Positions 1 to 8,789 of a stretch of 15,637 nucleotides of DNA are shown in pieces. The notes under the pieces were generated by a model. That model was not told the origin of the DNA. It saw only the letters and a list, made by a program, of their open reading frames with translations, and searched no databases. Positions within the stretch are counted from its first letter, which is position 1. Every line of letters starts with the position of its first letter. Source of the DNA: JAHJRJ01 sp037443685 (GTDB lineage Bacteria > Bacteroidota > Ignavibacteria > UBA10030 > BY39); NCBI GenBank assembly GCA_037443685.1, contig JBBINX010000055.1, positions 1 to 15,637 on the forward strand. The letters run 5' to 3'. Made by a program: the position numbers and the translations under genes.

Positions 1-1
1 A

Positions 2-1166
2 CTATTTGACCAGTAACATTTTCTTGACAGAATTGTATTTCCCAACATAAAACTGATAAAATAATACACCACTTGGTAAATTCGTTGCATCAAAACTAAC
101 GCTGTGAAAACCGGCTTCTTTGACACCATCTACAAGTGTTGCAACTTCGTGACCAATAACATTGTAAACTTTTAATGTTATATAATTATCAGTTGGCAAT
201 TGATAATCGATAACCGTAACCGGATTAAACGGATTAGGATAATTTTGATTTACATCGAATACAATTGGATGATTGTTTTTTTCAAGACCATAACCAATTT
301 TATGAGGGGCTTCTCCTTTTACTTTTGCTTCGACTGTGTTTGTAAATCCTGTTTCTATTAGACTATTATTCAGGTAACCTACTGCTGTTATTTTATACCT
401 TGCTACGGTTTCATGTGCTTTAGGAAAAAATATTAATGTTTCATTAGTATCTATAAACTCCGGTGAATATGATGTTGCATACAATTGAAAAATACCCTGA
501 CCTATATTTAATTTATATATTTTATAGTACGATAAACTAAATGCGTTATTTGGGAAAGGCCCCCCAAATTAATCGAGGATGGTTATTGCCATCGTTTACA
601 GTAACTAAAACATTACTCCAATAATTTTCAAGACCGGTTGTTATTGCTGCCCATCCAAAGATCTCCCAGACTCTTACAACACTTCCATACTCTATTAAGT
701 GCGGTGGAGTTGGGCGCCATTTGCTATAAATACAACTGAGATTATCGAAATAAACGAAAATATCTTGTGTAGTTGTAATACCAAAGAAGCTATCTCTAGC
801 ATCTAAGTAAAAGTACTTATTAGGTTGTTTTGAATTTGTCACTTTGTATAATCCTCAACCCCAAGATGGCAAAGTAGTAGGTGGATGGTTTAACCATTTA
901 AAATTAAAACCAGGCCAGTTATAACTATTGAAATTTGCATTCCCAATTGTAGAAAGTGAACAGTTATAAATTGTTTGGTCGTTGCTTATAACAAACGATG
1001 AACTACTTAACTCCCAGACTTTCCCAACAGCAGAAATGTAATGAGTAACTTGTTCGTTTGTACTAACATTTGTAACCCCAAGCATAAATTGTTTATCAGG
1101 GATTAATTCTTGATAATATACAAGTTGAAAATATATAATAGCAAAGAAAAATATTAGTTGTTTCAT
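2..1166 (-). pseudogene. Broken T9SS-exported surface protein (nonsense mutation plus frameshift)
   Basis: Three open segments read as one decayed gene of about 388 codons. It starts at the ATG at 1166-1164 with an upstream GGAG, and a hydrophobic signal peptide follows, ending near VYY|QELI. An in-frame TGA at 857-855 interrupts it. The same frame then runs to about 560, where six consecutive G on the coding strand mark a frame change. Dropping one G joins the upstream IWG to PFPNNAF and on into the downstream frame, avoiding the TAA at 548-546. The downstream part resembles a fibronectin type III fold (YYKIYKL then YKITAVGYL) and ends in a T9SS type A sorting domain with YPNPFNP and SVKKMLLVK. 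The middle (about residues 30-200) matches nothing I recognise. A weak TTGTAG-19-TATATT lies upstream at 1257-1227. The frameshift could be an assembly error in the homopolymer, but the TGA is less easily explained that way. Function unknown; probably once a secreted or surface protein. Confidence 0.8.
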
Positions 1167-1468
1167 ATTAAACTCCAAATATTTTGTTATTTTTGTTTAT
1201 TATTTAATGAGCCGCAATTAACTATTAATATATTTCAACAGATTCGATACCCTACAAAACATTTTAAGCTCTTTATCTCTGTTTATAAGATAATGATCAC
1301 CAAATCAAAAAGCAATTCTTTTTTTTATATACATTTTTGGTCTATTTTCATTTTTTAAAAATTTTTTGAAAGAACACTATAACTTTATCCTGTTTATAGA
1401 TAGGAACTATGCAAATCGAGATCGCCCAGAACTATTACAATTTCATTATTTTTATGCTATGCATTTGC
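1167..1468. other. AT-rich intergenic spacer
   Basis: About 300 bp between the 3' end of the aminopeptidase gene and the 5' end of the decayed T9SS gene, both on the minus strand. It is very AT-rich, with runs of T and A near 1319-1370. The only signals are the GGAG ribosome binding site at 1173-1176 and a poorly spaced TTGTAG-19-TATATT (1257-1227, minus) that could be the promoter of the decayed gene. I see no convincing terminator for the aminopeptidase gene and no credible coding sequence; short plus-strand open frames here have low-complexity composition. Confidence 0.5.
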
Positions 1469-3499
1469 TTATCGCAGCAAAATCATTTTTTTTGTTTCTG
1501 TAAAGTTTCTGTTTATTATTTTATAATAATAAACGCCGCTTGGCAACCCCGAGGCGTCCCAACTTATAGTATAAATACCGGGCTGCATTACTTCACTGAT
1601 TACTGTAGCTACTTCCTGCCCAAGAATATTATATACTATGAGACTTGTTAATTGGTTATCGGTAATAGAAAACTGGAAATTAGTAGCCGGATTAAACGGG
1701 TTCGGATAATTTTGAAATAATTTAAATCCGTATATCTGCGATTCATCGTCAAGAACAGAAGTAAAAATCGGGTCAATTTGTTTCAAGATCTTATTATTCG
1801 GGTCGATTTGAATGCTATCCGGTTGCGAAGTCAATGTAAAATCAAACGACTGCAATCTTAAACTATCCCACACAGTAATAATAGAATCGTTCCACTGCCA
1901 GAAGAATTTTATCTCGACAGGCATTTTGTAAGTGGGCCAATTCGCATCTTGTTGTTGTTGAATCGTTACAGTAAATTTATTATTGCCCGAGTTCCAAGAA
2001 GTTTGATATGCGTACTTCACCCAACCTTTTCCATAAATCCATTGATTGAAAAACCAATCATAATTAACACCAGTAGTAGAATTAACGATATTAATTAAAT
2101 CCTGTGTAGTCGCTGAACTGTGATTATAAGTATCTCTGTAATTGTTCAATATATTAAAGAAAGCTGTATCGCCCACCAAATATCTTAACATGTGTAAAAC
2201 CCAAGCTGCTTTGGAGTACACATTCCAGGTAAATAAAGGAATACCTTGTGATTGTGGGTCGTAAATTGCAAATTTCCAGGAAGCGTCTGCAAACATAGTG
2301 TATCTTTTTAATAATTCGTTACGCGACTGAATACCAAAATTGAATTCCCGCCAGAGGATTTCAGAGTAAGTGGCAAAACCTTCATTAAGCCAGATATCGG
2401 GCCAAGTTTTACAAGTAACCAAATTTCCCCACCATTGGTGAGCAAGCTCGTGAGCAATCCAATCATCGTAAAACGGATAGGCACCTACACTTAACCAACC
2501 ACGATGAACAGTGGTTAAAGTTTGGTGTTCCATCCCGCCGTAATAGAATGGATAGGCAACTGCATGACCGTATTTCGCAAACGGATATTCTCCGAAAATG
2601 GTTGAAAACACTTCCATCATACGTGGAACTTTTGAAAATGCCTGGCGTGCGTTCCAAGTTGTTCCAGCCGAATCCATCTTCCACATGTAATTAATAATTT
2701 CAATACTATCGCTTGGGTTTGTAATGCGGCGATAATATTGCGAAAATTTTGAATACTTCGAGGCAGAAATAACCATCAAGTAAGTAGTGATGGGCAAATC
2801 TTCGCGCCACCTGAAAGTAACCGTCGAATCTGGATTATTGGTAACGCCTACGAGTAATCCGTTCGACCCTGCATCATAGCCGATGGGAACGGTGGCATTT
2901 ATTTCGCACGTCGCCTTATCGGATGGATCATCATAGCAGGGCATCCACATGCGTGCATCGATAGGTTCAGACATTGTATAGCCGATATTTTCCTCAATTT
3001 TATTCGCGGTATCTTTGGCAAACCAATAATACCCTTGTTTGTTATATATCGGGCGTGGAAAATTTAAATCTCTTATATAATTAATATTTACTCGCAATGT
3101 TTCGCCAGCGGTAAAAACACGCGGCAGGCGCACTGAAAATGTCTCGATTGTCGGGAACATAGAATATGAAGCCGGAATCTCATTCACCGTAAGCGAAGTA
3201 AAATTCAATCCAACCGAATGTAGTAATAACGAATCTGTTGCGTTCGTAATTAACACTTTTATATTCATCGTTCCTTCAAAACCGGCATTTATCATCGCAA
3301 GTCGGGCATCGAGTCGATAATGTACAACATCGAACGGCTTGATTGATGCCATCTTGTTCTCAGTTCCTCTCAATAAGTTGGATGAGAACGTTACAGCCTT
3401 AGCAATTTTTCCCCAGATATATTTCCCTTGAATTAATTCTTGTGAATACGTAATCTGAAAAATAAATACAAGAATTAAAATAATTAGTTTAATTTTCAA
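1469..3499 (-). CDS. T9SS-exported M1 family zinc aminopeptidase
   Basis: Secreted zinc metalloaminopeptidase, 676 aa. A signal peptide (residues 1 to about 21, TYS|QE) is followed by the M1 N-terminal beta domain. The catalytic domain has the exopeptidase motif GGMEH (321-325) and the zinc site HELAHQWW (350-357), with the third ligand E373 in WLNEG; this is the HExxH-x18-E signature. The C-terminus is a T9SS type A sorting domain with YPNPFNP at 598-604 and a basic end, so the protein should cross the outer membrane and be anchored or released. The start chosen is TTG at 3499-3497: AGGAG lies 7-8 nt upstream and the signal peptide begins at once. A longer frame from 3556 would put 19 unlikely residues before the signal peptide and overlap the previous gene. 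Only 1 nt separates it from the transporter stop, so it is probably the last gene of the secA transcript. Its natural substrate cannot be told from sequence. Confidence 0.93.
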   Translation of the reverse strand: MKIKLIILILVFIFQITYSQELIQGKYIWGKIAKAVTFSSNLLRGTENKMASIKPFDVVHYRLDARLAMINAGFEGTMNIKVLITNATDSLLLHSVGLNFTSLTVNEIPASYSMFPTIETFSVRLPRVFTAGETLRVNINYIRDLNFPRPIYNKQGYYWFAKDTANKIEENIGYTMSEPIDARMWMPCYDDPSDKATCEINATVPIGYDAGSNGLLVGVTNNPDSTVTFRWREDLPITTYLMVISASKYSKFSQYYRRITNPSDSIEIINYMWKMDSAGTTWNARQAFSKVPRMMEVFSTIFGEYPFAKYGHAVAYPFYYGGMEHQTLTTVHRGWLSVGAYPFYDDWIAHELAHQWWGNLVTCKTWPDIWLNEGFATYSEILWREFNFGIQSRNELLKRYTMFADASWKFAIYDPQSQGIPLFTWNVYSKAAWVLHMLRYLVGDTAFFNILNNYRDTYNHSSATTQDLINIVNSTTGVNYDWFFNQWIYGKGWVKYAYQTSWNSGNNKFTVTIQQQQDANWPTYKMPVEIKFFWQWNDSIITVWDSLRLQSFDFTLTSQPDSIQIDPNNKILKQIDPIFTSVLDDESQIYGFKLFQNYPNPFNPATNFQFSITDNQLTSLIVYNILGQEVATVISEVMQPGIYTISWDASGLPSGVYYYKIINRNFTETKKMILLR

Positions 3500-3500
3500 A

Positions 3501-4415
3501 TTAATACTCCTTCCGTGGTTTAGATAAAGAATTCCAAAAGCCTTTTGCATTCGCACATAAAATACCTATTAATACTAGTGCACCACCGTAAAAAACCTGT
3601 ACATCCAATTCTTCGTTCAATATAATTGCACCTAGAATTACAGCAAGTATCGGAGTTACAAAAGCTAAAAGCGAAAGATAAACTGCCTCGACACGTTTCA
3701 ACATCCAAAAATAAATTGAGAAGGTTACTACAGAACCGAGTATGCCAAGGTATAAAACTGAACCGATCCCTTTGAAATCTAATTTGATGTCAGAGACACT
3801 TTCGAAAGTTATAGCGAAAAGAATCAGCACTAATAAACCGATAAGCATCCCGCCCAAATTCAAGTGGAATGGACTGATGTCTTTTCCATATTTTTTAATC
3901 AGGATCAAAGATAATGCTTGCAAAATAGAGCTTATAATAATTGCAGCCATCCCTAATGTAGTATTTTCGGTATCCCAGTGTAAATCGCGCGCAAATATCA
4001 TTACAACCCCTGAAAATCCAAGAATAATACCTGAAATTTTAAATATATTCAACGGTTCTGACCGAAGCATAAAATGTGAAAATATTCCTACAATAAGTGG
4101 ATAAAGAGCAAACAGGATAGACGACAAGCCCGACGGAATGTATTGTTGCCCCCAATAAACCAGCGCAAATGGTATGCTAAATGAGAGCAAACCAGCCATG
4201 TAATAAACCTTTTGCGAACCTTTATCGATTGGGATAGTAGAACCACTAAAAATATTTATGAGCAGTAAAATACTAACAGCTACAAAAAATCTGAATGCAG
4301 CTCCATAAAACGGAGGGATACTTTCGAGACCAACTTTTATTACCAACCAAGTAGATCCCCATATAACAGCGGTAATTAAAAAACCACCGGCAATTTTCAA
4401 TTTTTCATTTTGCAT
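3501..4415 (-). CDS. EamA/DMT-superfamily inner-membrane transporter
   Basis: Polytopic membrane protein of 304 aa, the usual length for a two-repeat EamA (DUF6) member of the drug/metabolite transporter superfamily. About ten hydrophobic segments fall into two halves. The first half carries WGSTWLVIKVGL and the GAAFRF loop; the second carries the family-typical AVYLSLLAFVTPILAVIL segment followed by GAIILNEEL. Members export or import small metabolites (amino acids, sugars, nucleotides and others); the substrate cannot be assigned here. The ATG at 4415 lies 2 nt past the era stop, and a purine-rich AAGAG inside the last era codons could serve as ribosome binding site, suggesting translational coupling. 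The next gene begins 1 nt after its stop. Nothing looks truncated. Confidence 0.9.
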   Translation of the reverse strand: MQNEKLKIAGGFLITAVIWGSTWLVIKVGLESIPPFYGAAFRFFVAVSILLLINIFSGSTIPIDKGSQKVYYMAGLLSFSIPFALVYWGQQYIPSGLSSILFALYPLIVGIFSHFMLRSEPLNIFKISGIILGFSGVVMIFARDLHWDTENTTLGMAAIIISSILQALSLILIKKYGKDISPFHLNLGGMLIGLLVLILFAITFESVSDIKLDFKGIGSVLYLGILGSVVTFSIYFWMLKRVEAVYLSLLAFVTPILAVILGAIILNEELDVQVFYGGALVLIGILCANAKGFWNSLSKPRKEY

Positions 4416-4417
4416 TC

Positions 4418-5362
4418 TTAACTGCTCTTATATCCTAAACGTCTCAACCAGGTGTCGCTGTCTCTCCATTTTCCTCTGACTTTTACGTGTAACTCTAAAA
4501 ACACACTGCGACTTAAAAATTTTTCGATTTCAATACGCGCTAACTCGCCTATTTCTTTTAAAGCCAAACCCCTTTTACCGATGAGAATCCCTTTTTGAGA
4601 TTGGCGCTCGACGAATATTTCAGCGCTGATAAAATCTTTCTTTCCTTCTTGTTCTCTGAACTCAATGATTTCGACTGTAGTTGAGTAAGGTACTTCCTGT
4701 CTGAACTTCTCGAATATTTTCTCACGTATTAATTCACTCACAAAAAATCTTTCACTGGAATCGCTGACAACATCTAGAGGGTAGTATGGCGGATGGATGG
4801 GTAATTTTCCAACTACGCTCTTTAACAAGTCAGCAGTGCTTATTGCATTGAGCGCCGAGATAGGAAACACTTCTACAAATTCATATTTTTTCGTATAGAA
4901 ATCTATTATCGGTAGTAGTTTGAACTTATCTATAATGTCCACTTTGTTGATTACCAAGAAAACCGGTTTGTTAATTTTTTTCAACACTTTAAATACTACT
5001 TCGTGGTCAATGTCGGCTTCCATCTTGGGGTCTAAAGCATCAACCATAAAAAAAACAACGTCCGCCTCGTTTGTGGCTGTGTGAACTGCATCCATCATTA
5101 CGTTGTGCAGAAGATATTTGGGTTTCAGCAATCCGGGTGTATCGAGAAATATTATCTGAAACAGTTCATCCGATAATATGCCAAGAATTTTGTGACGGGT
5201 TGTCTGCGGCTTATCGGTTACTATAGAAATTTTTTGGCCTATGAATGTATTCATTAATGTGGATTTGCCAACATTCGGCTCACCGATGATTACTATATAA
5301 CCGCATTTGAAGTTTGGGTTTATTTGTGAAGGTTCCATTAATACATTTTTCCATTTGTTCAT
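4418..5362 (-). CDS. era: GTPase Era, 30S ribosome maturation factor
   Basis: Essential GTPase that binds the 3' end of 16S rRNA and helps 30S subunit assembly. All G motifs are visible: G1 GEPNVGKS (27-34), G2 around the paired Thr of PQTTRHK, G3 DTPG (71-74), G4 NKVD (136-139) and G5 SAL (167-169). The C-terminal KH RNA-binding domain has GKRG (260-263) and ends in the family-typical RGKWRDSDTWLRRLGY. The length of 314 aa is slightly above the usual 300. The start is uncertain: the ATG at 5362 gives an N-terminus MNKWKNVL encoded by an octamer repeat, while an internal ATG at 5338 (MEPSQIN) gives a 306-aa protein closer to the family. Neither has a Shine-Dalgarno sequence. It lies 47 nt after secA and 2 nt before the transporter. 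Confidence 0.96.
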   Translation of the reverse strand: MNKWKNVLMEPSQINPNFKCGYIVIIGEPNVGKSTLMNTFIGQKISIVTDKPQTTRHKILGILSDELFQIIFLDTPGLLKPKYLLHNVMMDAVHTATNEADVVFFMVDALDPKMEADIDHEVVFKVLKKINKPVFLVINKVDIIDKFKLLPIIDFYTKKYEFVEVFPISALNAISTADLLKSVVGKLPIHPPYYPLDVVSDSSERFFVSELIREKIFEKFRQEVPYSTTVEIIEFREQEGKKDFISAEIFVERQSQKGILIGKRGLALKEIGELARIEIEKFLSRSVFLELHVKVRGKWRDSDTWLRRLGYKSS

Positions 5363-5414
5363 TTATCCATTGATACAATGTTTCAATGAGCCGATTATCC
5401 AGTATCTCATTATC
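5335..5414. repeat. Degenerate 8-bp periodic array between secA and era
   Basis: Ten consecutive octamers can be read on the plus strand from 5335 to 5414. The first five or so follow yCATTnnT (for example ccatttgt, ccattgat), then the array switches to the complementary nCAATGnn form and becomes more degenerate (ccgattat, tcattatc). The turning point contains the dyad CATTG-ATA-CAATG at about 5368-5380. The array covers the entire secA-era spacer, the secA stop codon and the first nine era codons. A second array of the same design and length lies at 14877-14956, and a short two-unit version at 8518-8533. Confidence 0.65.
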
Positions 5415-8400
5415 CATGACACTGTTTATACTTTTTCCCGCTGCCGCACGGACACGGATCGTTGCGACCTACTTTATTGCCGACTTTAATCGGTTGGATT
5501 TTTATTTTAGATTTTTCATCGCTACCGTGGCGTGCATTTCCCGCCGGTACCGGTTCGCGATTTGCTTCTGCACCAACTGCTACAGGTGCTAATCCCATAC
5601 CGGTTGAAACTTGATGTGTCAAAGTCATTTCTTCCTGCCGAGGGATACGCGCTCTTCGTAGTGGAATTTGCTGCTGTTCGGCTGGATATAATTTGAACAC
5701 AAATTGAATAGTCTCGGTCGTTAGCATACCTATAAGCTCGGTAAACATCCTGAAAGATTCTCCTTTATACTCGATTAATGGGTCTTTTTGTCCATAAGCC
5801 CGCATATGAATTCCCTCTTTCAAATCATCCATCTCGCGCAAGTGGTCTTTCCATTTTTCGTCTATAACCTGAAGAGTTACCATTTTTTCGAGCATCGCCA
5901 AATTCTGGGAGCCGATACGTTCTTCTTTTCGTTTGTAAAAATCTACTGCAGTTTTGTAAACTTCTTCGTTAACTCCATCTTTCCCAATTTGTTGCCATCT
6001 ATCCGGAGTAATTACAAAATCTACTAAAAGATTTGCGCGTAAATCTGTTTTCAGACCTTCGATATCCCCTTCATCGTAGTATTTTTCTACTACGTTATCC
6101 ACAAACTCTTTGAGCATTACTAAAATATCGTCTCGCAATCGTTCTCCCAAAAGTGCGTGCCTACGGCGAGTATAAATAACTTCGCGCTGCTGATTCATTA
6201 CATTATCGTATTCAAGAAGCCGTTTACGGATTGAAAAATTGTTCTCTTCAACTTTTTTCTGTGCTCGCTCAACGGAACGAGTTATCATCGGGTGTTGTAT
6301 AACTTCGCCTTCTTTTAAACCAAGTCGCTGCATGATTGAGGCAATCCTATCACTTCCAAATAATCGCATTAAATCATCTTCGAGTGAAAGGTAAAATTTC
6401 GATGACCCTGGATCACCCTGACGTCCTGAACGACCCCGTAACTGCCTGTCGATTCGGCGAGCTTCGTGGCGCTCAGTTCCGATAATGTGCAAACCACCAG
6501 CATCACGAACACCGGGACCTAATTTAATGTCAGTTCCGCGACCTGCCATGTTAGTAGCAATCGTTATATTCGCAGGTAAACCTGCATTAGTTACAATTTC
6601 AGCTTCACGTTGATGCTGTTTAGCGTTTAATACGTTATGTGGAATTCCTTTCCGCTTTAACATTCTACTCAAAGTTTCGGATACATCAACGCTGGTGGTT
6701 CCGACTAAAACAGGTCTACCCTGTTTTCGCATTTCTTCTATCTCCTCAATCACGGCGCTGTATTTCTCACGGATAGTTCTGTACACAACATCATCACTAT
6801 CGACCCTTACCATCAATTTGTTCGTGGGAACGACTACACAATCCAATTTGTATATATCGAAGAATTCTGATGCTTCGGTTTCGGCAGTACCCGTCATACC
6901 AGATAATTTTTTATACAATCGAAAATAATTTTGCAGCGTGATGGTTGCGAGTGTCTGCATATCTCGCTCAACTTTCACACCTTCTTTAGCTTCTAAAGCT
7001 TGATGTAAACCGTCGGAGAATCGGCGACCGTGCATCAATCGACCCGTAAACTCATCAACTATCATTACTTTACCGTCATCGCTCACAACATACTCTTCGT
7101 CTTTTTCATAGAGCGAGTATGCTTTTATAAGCTGATTTACAATATGAATTCGTTCGCTGCGCTCAGCATATAACAAGTTTAATTCATCTTTTTTCTTCTG
7201 CTTTTCAATATCTGATAAACTCTCGTCGGCTTCGAGCACACTGATTTCCATACCAACATCAGGAAGTACAAAAAAGAATTTATCGCTTGCTGCACCGGTA
7301 AGCATCTCGCGACCCTTCTCCGACAAATTGACGGAATGATTTTTTTCGTCTATCGAATAATAAAGCTCGTCGTCAATTTCGTGCATTCGTCTCGATTGAT
7401 CTCGCAGATATTCCATTTCAGTAGATTGCATCAGTCGTTTGTTCGACGGTTCAGAAAGAAGCTTCATTAATTTTTTGTGCTTGGGTAATCCGCGATTTGC
7501 TCTGAGTAATTGCACGCCAGCTTCTGCATTTTTGCCTTGTTCAAGCATCTGTTCGGCTGAGGTAACAATTTTTGTTACAAAATTATATTGAGCTTTTATC
7601 AAGCGTTCGATGCGTGGTTTCATTTCGGCAAACTTATTATCCTCACCTCTAACAGGTCCGCTAATGATTAAGGGTGTTCGCGCTTCATCGATTAATACCG
7701 AGTCCACTTCGTCAACTATTGCATAATTATGTTTGCGTTGGACTAATTCTTCGGCAGTAACAACCATATTATCACGCAGATAATCGAAGCCGAATTCGTT
7801 ATTTGTGCCATACGTAATATCGCAGGCATACTGTTTACGTCTTTGCACAGAATCCATCTGAGCCTGAATACAGCCAACAGTTATCCCATGAAATTCAAAT
7901 ATTTTCCCCATCCACTGACTATCGCGGAGAGCAAGGTAATCGTTCACTGTTACTAAATGCACACCACGTCCAGGAAGCGCATTCAAGTAGAGTGGCAATG
8001 TAGCAACCAAAGTTTTCCCTTCGCCGGTTGCCATCTCGGCAATCTTGCCCTCATGCAGCACCACACCACCAACAAGTTGAACATCGAACGGCACCATATC
8101 CCACACGATTTTATGCCCGGTTACTTCCCAAGACGTGCCAGCCAACCGGCGGCAAGTCTCTTTTACAACGGCAAAAGCTTCGGGTAAAAGTTCATCTAAC
8201 TTTTCAGCGATTACTTCGTCTAATTCTTTCTCTAAAGTTTCGAGTTCTTCCCAAAACGATTCGCTTTCTTCTATAGGTAAATCGCCTTTAAGTTTTTCTT
8301 GAATCTCGGCGATTTCGGTTTCTATTTCCAGAGTGGTTTCTTTTATTCGGTTTCGAAATTCAATAGTTTTACCTTTTAACTCATCATCTGTAAGTTTTTG

Positions 8401-8502
8401 ATAGGCTTCAAAATGTTTGTTAATTTCCACGACGATGGGCTGGATCCGTTTGATATCTTTAGTATGTTTATCGCCGAATAATTTCTTTATAAAGCTTAAC
8501 AT
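5410..8502 (-). CDS. secA: Protein translocase ATPase subunit SecA
   Basis: Motor ATPase that drives preproteins through SecYEG at the cytoplasmic membrane, the first step for the T9SS cargo and lipoproteins in this window. It has 1030 aa, longer than E. coli SecA (about 900) and like Bacteroidetes-type SecA. Visible motifs: Walker A MATGEGKT (157-164), the SecA signature around DEVDSVLIDEARTPL (264-278), the second helicase domain with MAGRGTDIKLG, the arginine-finger region RQLRGRSGRQGDPG, and a C-terminal SecB/ribosome-binding zinc finger with ligands C1017, C1019, C1028 and H1029. Residues about 50-105 hold a charged Glu/Lys-rich stretch, likely helical. ATG at 8502 with AAAGGA about 5 nt upstream. 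It is first in a probable secA-era-transporter-aminopeptidase transcript. No damage is seen. Confidence 0.98.
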   Translation of the reverse strand: MLSFIKKLFGDKHTKDIKRIQPIVVEINKHFEAYQKLTDDELKGKTIEFRNRIKETTLEIETEIAEIQEKLKGDLPIEESESFWEELETLEKELDEVIAEKLDELLPEAFAVVKETCRRLAGTSWEVTGHKIVWDMVPFDVQLVGGVVLHEGKIAEMATGEGKTLVATLPLYLNALPGRGVHLVTVNDYLALRDSQWMGKIFEFHGITVGCIQAQMDSVQRRKQYACDITYGTNNEFGFDYLRDNMVVTAEELVQRKHNYAIVDEVDSVLIDEARTPLIISGPVRGEDNKFAEMKPRIERLIKAQYNFVTKIVTSAEQMLEQGKNAEAGVQLLRANRGLPKHKKLMKLLSEPSNKRLMQSTEMEYLRDQSRRMHEIDDELYYSIDEKNHSVNLSEKGREMLTGAASDKFFFVLPDVGMEISVLEADESLSDIEKQKKKDELNLLYAERSERIHIVNQLIKAYSLYEKDEEYVVSDDGKVMIVDEFTGRLMHGRRFSDGLHQALEAKEGVKVERDMQTLATITLQNYFRLYKKLSGMTGTAETEASEFFDIYKLDCVVVPTNKLMVRVDSDDVVYRTIREKYSAVIEEIEEMRKQGRPVLVGTTSVDVSETLSRMLKRKGIPHNVLNAKQHQREAEIVTNAGLPANITIATNMAGRGTDIKLGPGVRDAGGLHIIGTERHEARRIDRQLRGRSGRQGDPGSSKFYLSLEDDLMRLFGSDRIASIMQRLGLKEGEVIQHPMITRSVERAQKKVEENNFSIRKRLLEYDNVMNQQREVIYTRRRHALLGERLRDDILVMLKEFVDNVVEKYYDEGDIEGLKTDLRANLLVDFVITPDRWQQIGKDGVNEEVYKTAVDFYKRKEERIGSQNLAMLEKMVTLQVIDEKWKDHLREMDDLKEGIHMRAYGQKDPLIEYKGESFRMFTELIGMLTTETIQFVFKLYPAEQQQIPLRRARIPRQEEMTLTHQVSTGMGLAPVAVGAEANREPVPAGNARHGSDEKSKIKIQPIKVGNKVGRNDPCPCGSGKKYKQCHG

Positions 8503-8553
8503 TTTATCCTTTTATTGTTCATTTTTTCAATGATGACCTGCATAATTTTAATT

Positions 8554-8582
8554 AATATAGTCAGAATTAAGGATTTATACAA
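8554..8582 (-). promoter_or_regulatory. Candidate secA promoter
   Basis: On the minus strand a -35-like TTGTAT (8582-8577) and a -10-like TATATT (8559-8554) are separated by exactly 17 bp, 52 nt upstream of the secA ATG. The leader would contain a small TTCATT/AATGA dyad at about 8518-8533 and the AAAGGA ribosome binding site. Predicted by eye from sigma-70-like consensus only. Confidence 0.45.
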
Positions 8583-8760
8583 AATGAGACATATGAAATT
8601 TTCAAAAACAAATTGCTCATCCCAGCTTGCTCTCTCCGTGTTGTCGGAATCTATTCAGTTTTATACTTTCGTATAAACCTGTTCTGACATTAGGATAGGA
8701 TTCAAGATTACTATTAATAATTTTTCAGATGCCTTAAAAATTAACAAATAAAAATGAATC

Positions 8761-8789
8761 TTGACTATAGAAAAGCTGTTTGTTATATT
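8761..8789 (+). promoter_or_regulatory. Candidate promoter for the dacB-type operon
   Basis: TTGACT (8761-8766), a 17-bp spacer and TATATT (8784-8789) form the best sigma-70-like promoter in the window. It lies 276 bp upstream of the S13 peptidase start, so the transcript would have an unusually long leader or would first cross the degraded reading frame at 8815-9065. No closer promoter is obvious. Confidence 0.45.

Noticed and set aside
546..570. Programmed ribosomal frameshifting at the G6 run
   Set aside because: No upstream Shine-Dalgarno-like stimulator or clear downstream structure was seen, and the gene already carries a nonsense codon.
855..857. TGA read as a sense codon (alternative genetic code)
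   Set aside because: No intact gene in the window ends in TGA, which made this tempting. However, the roughly 3,900 codons of the intact genes contain no in-frame TGA, Trp is always TGG, and the same gene has a second, unrelated lesion. Decay is the simpler reading.
1158..1651. Plus-strand open frames of 66 and 80 codons
   Set aside because: They consist of AT-rich sequence with Phe/Ile/Tyr runs, have no ribosome binding site, and partly lie antisense to the aminopeptidase tail.
3500..3556. Upstream start at 3556 for the M1 aminopeptidase
   Set aside because: It would overlap the transporter gene and put 19 residues before the signal peptide; the TTG at 3499 has a well-placed AGGAG.
8660..8677. 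Hairpin TTTATAC-TTTC-GTATAAA as a terminator
   Set aside because: The stem is AT-only and short, with no T run on either side, and it lies between divergent promoters where no gene needs termination.
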